Shown: positions 13,854-21,746 of the stretch, in pieces | Layout: each line of letters opens with the position of its first letter | Position numbering within the stretch: position 1 is the first letter of the stretch | Assembly: GCA_900548565.1 (NCBI GenBank) | Contig: URKV01000014.1 | Location: 1 to 22,567, forward strand | Length of the DNA stretch: 22,567 nt | From: an uncultured Collinsella sp. | GTDB taxonomy: Bacteria; Actinomycetota; Coriobacteriia; Coriobacteriales; Coriobacteriaceae | Direction of reading: 5' to 3' | Position numbers and translations under genes: made by a program | Notes under the pieces: model-generated | The model's input: only the letters and a program-made list of their open reading frames with translations | The model's database searches: none | What the model was told of the DNA's origin: nothing

Positions 13854-16592
13854 TTACTCGTCGAGGAGATCTTCTGGCATGTCGTTGCCGTCGCCTAGAT
13901 CGACAGGGGTTTCTTCGGAAGCAGAGCCGTTTTCTGCGGCTTCGCCTTCGGGCCTCTCTTTGGCGGCCGTCATGCGGGCCACGGCGCAGATGCGGTCGTT
14001 GTCGTCGACGGTCATCATCTTGACGCCCTGGGTGGCGCGGCCGGTCTGGCTGATCTCGTCGGTCTTGACGCGAATGACCGTCGCGCCCTCCGTCACGATG
14101 AACAGCTCGTGCTGTGGGCCCACCGTCTTCATGGCCGCGAGGTTACCCTTACGCTCGGTCATTTGGATGGTGTAGACGCCCTGACCGCCGCGATTCTGCT
14201 CCGGATAGTCCGCGACCGGCGTGCGCTTGCCGTAGCCGCGCTCGGTGATGACGAACAGATCGCCGTTGCCGTTAGTGACTTCCATGCCCAGAACGCTCAC
14301 ACCGTCCTTCAGACCGATACCGCGAACGCCGCTGGTGTCGCGGCCGGTGGCGCGCACCTGCTCCTCGGAGAACATGATCGCCTTGCCCGCGGTGGTGGCC
14401 AGGATAATCTTGTCACCCTCGCGCACGCGGCGCACGTTCAGCAGTGCGTCGTCGTCGCGCAGGTTGATGGCAATGAGTCCATCACGGCGGCTACGATCGT
14501 AAGCGCTCATCACGGTCTTCTTGACCATGCCACTCTTGGTGGCAAACATCAGGTACTCGTCGGCCGGGAAATCGCGGCAGCTGATGACGCTCGCGATCTT
14601 CTCGCCCTCCTCGAAGGGCAGCAGGTTGACGATCGCGGTACCGCGCGCCTGGCGCGTACCCTCCGGCAGCTCGTGCACCTTCAGGCGATAGACCTTGCCC
14701 TTGCTCGAGAAGAACAGCACGTACTCGTGCGTGGACGCGATGAACATCTCATCGATAACGTCGTCCTCTTTGAGATTGACGCCCGACACGCCCTTGCCAC
14801 CGCGCTTCTGGGCACGGTAGGCAGCCACCGGGATACGTTTAACGTAGCCGGTGTGGGTGATGGTCACGACCATATCCTCGTCGGCGATGAGGTCCTCGAC
14901 ATCCAGGTCCTTCTCAACCTGGCTGATCTCGGTGCGGCGCTTGTCGCCGAACTTCTTGGAGATCTCGCGCATCTCTTCCTTGATGACGCCCAGGATCTTC
15001 TCCTCATGCGCCAGTAGGTCCTCGTAGTAGGCGATGGCGCGGCGCAAGCCGTCCAGCTCTTCCTGAATCTTGTCGCGCTCCAGGCCGGTCAGGCGGCGCA
15101 GCTTCATCTCGAGGATGGCCGTGGTCTGCTCGGGCGTAAAACCAAAGCGCTCGATCAGGCGGCTGCTGGCCTCGGAGTCGGTCTGCGAGGAGCGGATGAT
15201 GCTAATGACCTCGTCGATATGATCAAGGGCCATCAGGTAGCCCTCGAGGATATGGGCACGCGCCTGGGCCTTCTTAAGGTCGAAGCGGGTACGGCGGGTG
15301 ACGACGTCGACCTGGTGATCGATGTAGTGCTGCAGCATCTCGCGCAGGCTCAGGCATTTGGGAACGCCGTTGACGAGCGCCAGGTTGTTGGCGCCAAAGG
15401 TCGTCTGCAGCGAGGTGTACTTATACAGGTTGTTGAGCACGACCTGCGGAATGACGCCCTTCTTGAGCTCGATGACCAGACGGATGCCCTTCTGGTTGGA
15501 CTCATCGCGCATATCCGAGATGCCCTCGATGCGCTTGTCGTTGACGAGCTGGGCGATCTTCTCCTGCAGGGTGCCCTTGTTGACCATGTAGGGAATCTCG
15601 GTAAAGACCAGGCGGCTGCGGCCGGTCTTGGTGGACTCCACATGTGCCTTGGCACGCACGGTAATGGAGCCGCGGCCGGTCTCGTAGCTCTGCTTAATGC
15701 CAGCGCTGCCCATGATGATGGCGCCGGTGGGGAAGTCCGGACCGGGCATGATCTGCATGAGCTCGTCGACGGTGGCGTCGGGGTTGTCGATCAGGTAGCA
15801 GGTGGCCTCGATCGCCTCGGTGAGGTTATGCGGAGCGATGTTGGTGGCCATGCCGACGGCGATGCCTTGGCTGCCGTTGACCAGCAGGTTGGGGAAGCGC
15901 GCAGGCAGCGCCACGGGCTCGGCGAGCGATTCGTCGTAGTTGGGCTGCCAGTCGACGGTATCCTTCTGCAAGTCACGCAACAGTTCCATGGCGGGCTTGG
16001 CCAGGCGGCTCTCGGTGTAACGCATGGCCGCCGCGCCGTCGCCGTCGATGTTACCGAAGTTGCCGTGACCGTCGATGAGCGGCGTGCGCATGGAGAACCA
16101 CTGCGCCAGGCGGACCATGGCCTCGTAGACCGCGGAATCGCCATGCGGGTGGTACTTACCGATAACTTCGCCGACCGTCCAGGCCGACTTCTTGTGTGGG
16201 CGGTTGGGATAGATGCCGCTCTCGTTCATCGCGTACAGGATGCGGCGGTGCACCGGCTTTAAGCCGTCGCGCACGTCCGGCAGGGCGCGGGCCGTGATGA
16301 CCGACATCGAATACTCGATGAACGACTGCTTCATCTCACGGCCGAACTCCGAAATCTGGAGCTGGCCACCGTTGATATCCTCGCCGGCCGAGGCGCCACG
16401 GTCGACTTCGCCAAAGCTCTCCTCGAGCTCGGCGTCGTCTTCTTCTTCCTCATCATCGGCATCGGGGTTATAGGCGTCCGGGTCGCCGTCCTCGCCCTGC
16501 TCAGCACGGGCAAGCAGGCGCTTCAGATCGTCGGGCATACCGGCATCGCCGGCCTCGCCCATACCCTCGTTATTGTTGATATCGTCTGCCAC
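13854..16592 (-). CDS. gyrA: DNA gyrase subunit A
   Basis: GyrA is the breakage-reunion subunit of the A2B2 gyrase that introduces negative supercoils. The 912-aa protein has the active-site tyrosine at 192 (AAMRYTESRL) and the quinolone-determining segment KYHPHGDSAVYEAMVRLAQ with Ser153 and Glu157 (E. coli 83 and 87), the usual unmutated state for this type. The C-terminal wheel has a GyrA box QKRGGKG, with Lys for the usual first Arg, and an acidic tail. Odd: about 70 extra residues precede GGQLQISEFGREMKQSFIEYSMSV, very acidic at 33-64 (GEDGDPDAYNPDADDEEEE). The start is GTG 16590-16592 with GGAGGT 3 bases upstream, so the extension is probably real. It lies 11 bases after gyrB and is co-transcribed with it. 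Confidence 0.97.
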   Translation of the reverse strand: MADDINNNEGMGEAGDAGMPDDLKRLLARAEQGEDGDPDAYNPDADDEEEEDDAELEESFGEVDRGASAGEDINGGQLQISEFGREMKQSFIEYSMSVITARALPDVRDGLKPVHRRILYAMNESGIYPNRPHKKSAWTVGEVIGKYHPHGDSAVYEAMVRLAQWFSMRTPLIDGHGNFGNIDGDGAAAMRYTESRLAKPAMELLRDLQKDTVDWQPNYDESLAEPVALPARFPNLLVNGSQGIAVGMATNIAPHNLTEAIEATCYLIDNPDATVDELMQIMPGPDFPTGAIIMGSAGIKQSYETGRGSITVRAKAHVESTKTGRSRLVFTEIPYMVNKGTLQEKIAQLVNDKRIEGISDMRDESNQKGIRLVIELKKGVIPQVVLNNLYKYTSLQTTFGANNLALVNGVPKCLSLREMLQHYIDHQVDVVTRRTRFDLKKAQARAHILEGYLMALDHIDEVISIIRSSQTDSEASSRLIERFGFTPEQTTAILEMKLRRLTGLERDKIQEELDGLRRAIAYYEDLLAHEEKILGVIKEEMREISKKFGDKRRTEISQVEKDLDVEDLIADEDMVVTITHTGYVKRIPVAAYRAQKRGGKGVSGVNLKEDDVIDEMFIASTHEYVLFFSSKGKVYRLKVHELPEGTRQARGTAIVNLLPFEEGEKIASVISCRDFPADEYLMFATKSGMVKKTVMSAYDRSRRDGLIAINLRDDDALLNVRRVREGDKIILATTAGKAIMFSEEQVRATGRDTSGVRGIGLKDGVSVLGMEVTNGNGDLFVITERGYGKRTPVADYPEQNRGGQGVYTIQMTERKGNLAAMKTVGPQHELFIVTEGATVIRVKTDEISQTGRATQGVKMMTVDDNDRICAVARMTAAKERPEGEAAENGSASEETPVDLGDGNDMPEDLLDE

Positions 16593-16603
16593 GTTACCTC
16601 CTC

Positions 16604-18634
16604 TTAAGCGTCAAGGAATCGTGCGTCATGTGCATGCTTCTCGATGTACTCGCGGCGATAGCCGACCTCGGAACCCATCAGCTCGCGCACGGCGCGGTCC
16701 GCCACCACGGCGTCCTCGATCGTCACGCGCTGTAGGATGCGGGTCTTGGGGTCCATCGTCGTCGAGGCAAGCTGCTTGGGATCCATCTCGCCCAGGCCCT
16801 TGTAGCGCTGGACGGTGTAGCCCTTGCGTTTCTTGGTGATCTTGCCATCCTTGGCCTTGCCGTCCTCGTCGTTGTCGTCGGGGTTCAGTCCCAGGCTCTG
16901 GATGGTGTCGCGCAGGATCTCGTCTTCGGGCTGGCGGCCGTTGGGATACACGTAGTGAATCTTGTTGCGCACCTTGATGCCAAAGATGGGCGGGCACGCG
17001 ACGTACACGTAGCCGGCGTCAATCAGCGGGCGCATGTACTTGTAGAAAAACGTCAGCAGCAGGATGCGGATATGTGCACCGTCGACGTCTGCATCGGTCA
17101 TGATGATGATCTTGTGGTAGCGGGCCTTGGTGATGTCGAAATCGCCGCCGTCGCCGGCGCTCGTCGTGACGCCGCAGCCGATCGCGGTGATGAGTGACTG
17201 GATGGTGTCGCTCGAGAACGCACGATGATCGCCCACGCGCTCGACGTTCAAAATCTTGCCGCGCAGGGGTAGGATCGCCTGGATGTCTCGGCGACGGCCA
17301 TCCTTGGCCGAGCCGCCCGCCGAGTCGCCCTCTACGATAAAGAGCTCAGTCAACTCGGCGTCGCGCACCGAACAGTCGGCGAGCTTGCCGGGCAGCGACG
17401 CCGTCTCGAGCAGGCTCTTGCGGCGGGTCGCCTCGCGCGCCTTGCGGGCGGCGTTGCGCGCCTTGCAGGCCTGTTGGGCCTTCTTGACGATCTCGCGAGC
17501 GGGCTTGGGATGCTCCTCGAGGTAATCGGCAAGCCCGTCGGTCACGATCTTGAGCGTCAGCGCGCGCATATAGGAGCTGCCGAGCTTGGCCTTGGTCTGG
17601 CCCTCAAACTGCGGATCGGGCAGTTTGACCGAGATAACGGCCGACAGGCCCTCGCGCACATCGTCGCCGGTCAGGTTGGCGTCTTTTTCCTTGAGCAGGT
17701 TCTGCTTGCGAGCGTAATCGTTAATCACGCGGGTGAGTGCGGTACGGAAGCCCTCGAGGTGCATGCCGCCCTCGGGGGTGTAGATGTCGTTGGCAAACGA
17801 CATGACGTTCTCGCCGTAGCCGCTATTCCACTGCAAGGACACCTCGACCTCGCCCATCTTGGTCACGGGCGCATCTGGATCCGATTTGCCCTCAATATAG
17901 ATGGGCTCCTTAAAGGCCTCGGGGACGTCCTTACCCTCGTTGAGGAACTTGACGAAGTCGATGATGCCGCCAGCATAGCAAAACTCCTCCACACGGGGAG
18001 TCGCCTCGCGCTCGTCGGCCAGCACGATCTTGAGGTTCTTGTTGAGGAATGCCGTCTCCTGCAGACGGTTGTGCAGCGTGTCGAAATCGTAAATGCAGGT
18101 CTCGAAGATCTCGTCGTCGGGCCAGAAGCTGACAGTGGTACCTGTCGTCTCCGAAGTGCCCACGACCTCCATCTTCTTGACGGTCTTGCCGCGCGAAAAC
18201 TCCATCTCGTAGATGTTGCCATCGCGGCATACCTGTACGACCACGCGCTTGGACAGGGCGTTGACGACGGAGATGCCCACGCCGTGCAGGCCGCCCGAGA
18301 CCTTGTAGGCCGAGTTATCGAACTTTCCGCCGGCGTGCAGGATCGTCATGACGACCTCGAGCGTCGGGATCTTTTTGATGGGATGCTCGTCGACGGGGAT
18401 GCCGCGCCCGTTATCGACGACCGTGATGGAGTTGTCGGCGTGGACCGTCACCTGAATCTCGGTGCAGAAACCGGCCATGGCCTCGTCGACGGAGTTGTCA
18501 ACGATCTCCCACACCAGGTGATGAAGACCGCTGGCGCTCGTCGAGCCAATGTACATGCCCGGGCGCTTACGAACGGCCTCGAGACCTTCGAGAATCTTAA
18601 TCTCGCCGCCATCGTAATCGTTTTCGTTTGCCAC
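16604..18634 (-). CDS. gyrB: DNA gyrase subunit B
   Basis: GyrB is the ATPase and metal-binding subunit of gyrase. The 676-aa protein shows the GHKL ATPase motifs E43 and N47 (WEIVDNSVDEA), DNGRGIP (74-80) and GGLHGVG (114-120), and the TOPRIM motifs EGDSAGG (435-441), PLRGKILNVE (456-465) and DADVDGAHI (514-522). YKGLGEM (611-617) lies in the conserved tail. A Lys/Asp-rich stretch at about 582-604 (NPDDNDEDGKAKDGKITKKRK) looks like a lineage-specific loop insertion. The start is GTG 18632-18634 behind AAGGAGGAC. A terminator (18684-18713) separates it from dciA, and a candidate promoter (18660-18687) lies in the gap, so gyrBA forms its own operon. Confidence 0.97.
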   Translation of the reverse strand: MANENDYDGGEIKILEGLEAVRKRPGMYIGSTSASGLHHLVWEIVDNSVDEAMAGFCTEIQVTVHADNSITVVDNGRGIPVDEHPIKKIPTLEVVMTILHAGGKFDNSAYKVSGGLHGVGISVVNALSKRVVVQVCRDGNIYEMEFSRGKTVKKMEVVGTSETTGTTVSFWPDDEIFETCIYDFDTLHNRLQETAFLNKNLKIVLADEREATPRVEEFCYAGGIIDFVKFLNEGKDVPEAFKEPIYIEGKSDPDAPVTKMGEVEVSLQWNSGYGENVMSFANDIYTPEGGMHLEGFRTALTRVINDYARKQNLLKEKDANLTGDDVREGLSAVISVKLPDPQFEGQTKAKLGSSYMRALTLKIVTDGLADYLEEHPKPAREIVKKAQQACKARNAARKAREATRRKSLLETASLPGKLADCSVRDAELTELFIVEGDSAGGSAKDGRRRDIQAILPLRGKILNVERVGDHRAFSSDTIQSLITAIGCGVTTSAGDGGDFDITKARYHKIIIMTDADVDGAHIRILLLTFFYKYMRPLIDAGYVYVACPPIFGIKVRNKIHYVYPNGRQPEDEILRDTIQSLGLNPDDNDEDGKAKDGKITKKRKGYTVQRYKGLGEMDPKQLASTTMDPKTRILQRVTIEDAVVADRAVRELMGSEVGYRREYIEKHAHDARFLDA

Positions 18635-18659
18635 ACGTCCTCCTTCAGTTAAGAAAATG

Positions 18660-18687
18660 TGTATAGCCTTACTAGTTTATCGTAAAA
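18660..18687 (-). promoter_or_regulatory. Candidate gyrBA promoter
   Basis: On the minus strand TTTTAC (18682-18687) and TATACA (18660-18665) are 16 bases apart. The -35 element would reuse the T-tract of the upstream terminator, and the transcript would begin about 18 bases before the GTG start of gyrB. Confidence 0.45.
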
Positions 18688-18713
18688 AAATACCCTCGGG
18701 AACGAGGGTATTT
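18684..18713 (-). terminator. Terminator after dciA
   Basis: AAATACCCTCG (18688-18698) pairs with CGAGGGTATTT (18703-18713) around a 4-base loop. On the minus strand the stem runs into seven T residues (18690-18684). It closes the dnaA-dnaN-recF-dciA unit before gyrB. Confidence 0.88.
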
Positions 18714-18739
18714 GGCTCTACAAGGCCACCAGATGCGAT

Positions 18740-19303
18740 TTAAGGCTCTTTTTTGCTCTGCACGCCCTTGGTCCACTCGGCACTGGCTCTCATGGCGTTC
18801 TCGAGGGCCTCGCGCAGTTTTTGGTCCTCGATGGGTGCCACTTGGTGCTCGATCTCGGCACGCTCGGCATCGCTTAGGTCGGCATGCGGAGCCGGCGGAC
18901 GCTCGGCCACGGCCGGACGCAGGCGCTCTTTTGCAGCGGGCGGTGTGTGGCCGGGGGCGGTCGTCTTGAACACCAGCCCATCGACGTGCGCGCCGGCGCG
19001 CTCCATGCGCGCGCGGATAATCTCGCGCAAAAGCGTCATCTCCTGCGTCCATGAGGGCGAATCGAGGTACACCAGCAGTTCGTTGGACTCGGGCAGGTAG
19101 CGCAGGCCCGTCACATGGCGTCCCTCGCGCGTGCCCGAGCACACCGCATTCCAGGCGCGATAGACCGCACGAGATTCCTCTGCAGCCTCCATCTGCGCGC
19201 GGCGCTCAGGTGTCGCGGCCGCCAGGATGCGCTGACGCTCGGCATCCAAAAAGCCGCCAAAGGCAACCATTCCGTTCTCGCGCTCGTAATTAGCACGTCT
19301 CAC
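18740..19303 (-). CDS. dciA: DciA/DUF721 helicase-loading protein
   Basis: DciA is the ancestral bacterial protein that recruits and loads the replicative helicase DnaB. In actinobacteria it lies between recF and gyrB, as here. The 187-aa product has the DUF721 core at about 44-115: AVYRAWNAVCSGTREGRHVTGLRYLPESNELLVYLDSPSWTQEMTLLREII. Here the W, the V/L strands and the SPSWTQEM segment are the recognisable landmarks. A proline/alanine-rich linker (GHTPPAAKERLRPAVAERPPAP) and a helical C-terminus follow. The start GTG 19301-19303 overlaps the recF stop by 14 bases behind AAGGTGG, pointing to translational coupling; an internal ATG at residue 12 is an alternative. The gene symbol rests on family and position. 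Confidence 0.88.
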   Translation of the reverse strand: MRRANYERENGMVAFGGFLDAERQRILAAATPERRAQMEAAEESRAVYRAWNAVCSGTREGRHVTGLRYLPESNELLVYLDSPSWTQEMTLLREIIRARMERAGAHVDGLVFKTTAPGHTPPAAKERLRPAVAERPPAPHADLSDAERAEIEHQVAPIEDQKLREALENAMRASAEWTKGVQSKKEP

Positions 19304-20396
19304 CCATGCTCACCACCTTGGCTCGATCAAGCAGGTCATCGGTAAAATACCCCAGATTGGTGGTGGTTATGACTGTCTGGATATCATCACCGATCAGCTG
19401 CAGAAAAGCGCCTCGGCGCCCGGCGTCGAGTTCGCTCATCACGTCGTCCAAGAGCAGCAGCGGCGCGGTGCCCAGGATATCGCGCGCCACGGCCACTTCT
19501 GCCACCTTCCAGGCAAGTACTAGCGTTCGCTGCTGGCCCTGGCTGGCAAATGAACGGGCCGATCGGCCCGCGACGGAAAACTCAATCTCGTCGCGGTGCG
19601 GACCCACGAGCGTCACGCCGCGACGGATCTCCTCGTCGGCGCGCTCATCGAGCGCCGAAAGCATGTGCTCATACGCCCAGCCCCTGAGCTCGTCGCGATC
19701 CTCGGTGCGAGGCAGGTCGCCAAGCGTGGACACATAGGACACACCGGCGGGCTCGCCGGATGCCACGCGGCCATAGGCGTCACGCACATGGCCCGACAGC
19801 CGGTCGAGCAGGGCCAGACGGTGCACGAGCAGGGCCGAACCGGCGCGGGCAATAGATTCGTTCCAGGCGCCGAGCATCTCGCGGCAGCACCAGGTCTCCT
19901 TGAGCAGGGCATTGCGCTGGGTCACGCAGCGCCCGTAGGCACTAGCCAAATCGGCATAGCGCGCACTCAACTGAACGCCAAAGTCATCAAGTGCGGCGCG
20001 GCGCACGCTGGCCCCACGCTTGACCATATCCAGGTGGTCCGGACAAAACAGAACGCTCGGCAGCACCCCGCGCACGCCGGACGCAGCGCAGCGCTTGCCG
20101 TTGCGGCTAAACGAACGCTTGCCATCTTCCACGCTCAGTCCCATGTCCAGCACGCGCCCATCACCTTCGAGCCTCAGCTCGACCTTGCATGGGCCCACGC
20201 CGCCGTGCACGAGCTCGGCTGCGGTCGGATGCCTAAACGAGGCGCCACTCGTCAGCAGCTGCAGCGCCTCTATGAGGTTGGTCTTTCCCGCCGCGTTGGG
20301 GCCTGCGAGCACTGTCACACCGTCGCTCAGGGCAAGGCGGTAACCGTCGAAGCTGCGATAGCGCGCAACGGAAAGATCGCGTGCGAACATGGTCAT
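19290..20396 (-). CDS. recF: DNA replication and repair protein RecF
   Basis: RecF is an SMC/ABC-like ATPase that acts at gapped DNA and with RecO/RecR loads RecA. The 368-aa length is normal. Visible motifs are Walker A GPNAAGKTN (32-40), the ABC signature region SFASQGQQRTLVLAWKVAE, Walker B PLLLLDDVMSELD, and the D-loop and His-switch region TVITTTNLGYF. The N-terminus (VARYRSFDGYRLALSDGVTVLAG) is typical. ATG 20394-20396 is 8 bases after the dnaN stop and lacks a clear ribosome site, so translation probably follows from dnaN; a second ATG two codons later is also possible. It overlaps dciA by 14 bases at its 3' end. Confidence 0.96.
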   Translation of the reverse strand: MTMFARDLSVARYRSFDGYRLALSDGVTVLAGPNAAGKTNLIEALQLLTSGASFRHPTAAELVHGGVGPCKVELRLEGDGRVLDMGLSVEDGKRSFSRNGKRCAASGVRGVLPSVLFCPDHLDMVKRGASVRRAALDDFGVQLSARYADLASAYGRCVTQRNALLKETWCCREMLGAWNESIARAGSALLVHRLALLDRLSGHVRDAYGRVASGEPAGVSYVSTLGDLPRTEDRDELRGWAYEHMLSALDERADEEIRRGVTLVGPHRDEIEFSVAGRSARSFASQGQQRTLVLAWKVAEVAVARDILGTAPLLLLDDVMSELDAGRRGAFLQLIGDDIQTVITTTNLGYFTDDLLDRAKVVSMGETC

Positions 20397-20404
20397 GGAC
20401 AGCG

Positions 20405-21508
20405 CTAGATGCGTACCGGCATGACCAGGTACAGGTAGTTGATCTTGTCGTAGGACTTGAAGATGCCCGCCTGCGAGTAGCTCTTGAGCTCCAGCGTGAT
20501 CTCCTTCTCCTTGGACAGGGCATTGAGGCAGCCAAAGATGTAGTGGTAGTTGAAGGCGATGGCGCCCGACTCGCCCTCGGCCTCGACATCGATCGTCTCC
20601 TGCGCCAGATCCTGGTCGTTGGAAATGGAGGACAGGCCCATCTGGCCGTTCTCGACGTCAATCTCAAACTTGACAGCGGGGTTGGCGCTCGCGATAACGG
20701 CCACACGTTTAAGGGCGGCGTTAAAGGCGGCTACGTCGATCTTGACGCTCGTCACGCATGAATCGGGGATGAGCTGCTTGTAATTGGGATATACGCCCTC
20801 GATGCGGCGCGACACGTAGGTGGTGTTGCCGGCCTCAAAGACAACCTGGGTGTCGGTTGCGCCGATCATGATGGTAGCCTGGCTCGCCATGATGCTCAGC
20901 GCGTCGTTGAAGGCGTCGGCAGGCACGTTGAGCTCAAAGGAACCTTCGAGGGTCGAGGTCTCGACCTGCGTATCGCACACGGCCAGTCGGAAGGAATCGG
21001 TCGCGACCAGGCGCACGGTGTTGTTCTCGACCTTCATGTGCACGCCACCCAGGATGGGGCGGGCCTTGTCGGTCGAGGTGACGCGCCATACGCGGCTCAC
21101 CATTTCGGACAGGATATCGGTCGGCAGCTCGACGGCGCTCTCGATGGCGTATGCCGGGAACTCTGGAAAGTCGTTGGCATCGAGCGTGTTGAGGCGGAAA
21201 GAGCTCTTCTCGCAGCCAATCAAAACCTGACGCTCGGACAGCTCAAAGGTGACCGGGGCATCGGGAAGAGTCTTGGTGATGTTGGAGAGCATCTTGCAGG
21301 GAATCACCATCTCGCCCTCCTCTTCGACATGAGCCGCAATGCGGTGACGAATCGAGATGGTGTAGTTGGAGGTCTGGAATTCCAAGATGCCGTCTTGTGC
21401 CTTGACGAGCACGCCCGACAGAATGGGAAGGGTGGATGCCGAAGCGACGCCTTTCATAACGACGCCGATGGCTTGCGTAAGCGAGCTCTGGCTGACGGTG
21501 AACTTCAT
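20405..21508 (-). CDS. dnaN: DNA polymerase III beta subunit (sliding clamp)
   Basis: DnaN forms the dimeric ring that tethers DNA polymerase III and many repair proteins to DNA. The 367-aa protein shows the three-domain clamp pattern, starting MKFTVSQSSLTQAIGVVMKG. It continues with LPILSGVLVKAQDG, then the domain-2 landmarks RPILGGVHMKVENNTVRLVATDSFRLAVCD, then the domain-3 YPNYKQLIPD, and ends in YLYLVMPVRI, the conserved C-terminal (M)P(V/M)R(I/L) that lines the partner-binding pocket. ATG 21508 is preceded by GAAAGG 9 bases upstream. It follows dnaA with a 238-base spacer that looks like an origin-unwinding region. Confidence 0.98.
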   Translation of the reverse strand: MKFTVSQSSLTQAIGVVMKGVASASTLPILSGVLVKAQDGILEFQTSNYTISIRHRIAAHVEEEGEMVIPCKMLSNITKTLPDAPVTFELSERQVLIGCEKSSFRLNTLDANDFPEFPAYAIESAVELPTDILSEMVSRVWRVTSTDKARPILGGVHMKVENNTVRLVATDSFRLAVCDTQVETSTLEGSFELNVPADAFNDALSIMASQATIMIGATDTQVVFEAGNTTYVSRRIEGVYPNYKQLIPDSCVTSVKIDVAAFNAALKRVAVIASANPAVKFEIDVENGQMGLSSISNDQDLAQETIDVEAEGESGAIAFNYHYIFGCLNALSKEKEITLELKSYSQAGIFKSYDKINYLYLVMPVRI

Positions 21509-21746
21509 CTTTTAATACCTTTCTATAGATATAAATATCTTAATAATAGTAATAGTACTGACGAAACTGTTGATTACTCCTAAAAGTGCAGGTCAGCCCT
21601 AAAAAGAGAGTCGACAGGAACCTGTGTGCAACCGGGTATGTTTTCCACGTTCAAAACCTGCGCAAAACTTTTCATCACCGCGGCTCGAGTTTTTGACACC
21701 TTATAACCGCCGTTTCGACAAGTTTTCAACAGGTGTGTCCATTTAC
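21509..21746. other. dnaA-dnaN spacer with origin-unwinding (BUS-like) layout
   Basis: Reading the minus strand from dnaA to dnaN, degenerate DnaA boxes come first: 21723-21731 (TTTTCAACA on the plus strand) and 21641-21649 (TTTTCCACG, plus), with a weaker one at 21669-21677. Next comes TAATCAACA at 21576-21568, a 9-base spacer, then five consecutive plus-strand TA(A/G) trios (21541-21555). Last is an AT-rich palindrome AGATATAAATATCT (21527-21540). Each of the three better boxes matches TTATCCACA at 7 of 9 positions. The order and orientation match the B. subtilis dnaA-dnaN unwinding region. Whether this is the active origin cannot be told from sequence alone. Confidence 0.55.

Noticed and set aside
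16123..16150. Possible quinolone-resistance substitution in GyrA
   Set aside because: Ser153 and Glu157 correspond to the usual unmutated residues in Gram-positive GyrA, so nothing in this segment suggests resistance.
14109..16262. Plus-strand frames of about 300-350 codons within gyrA
   Set aside because: Antisense shadows of gyrA codon bias with no ribosome site or recognisable domain.
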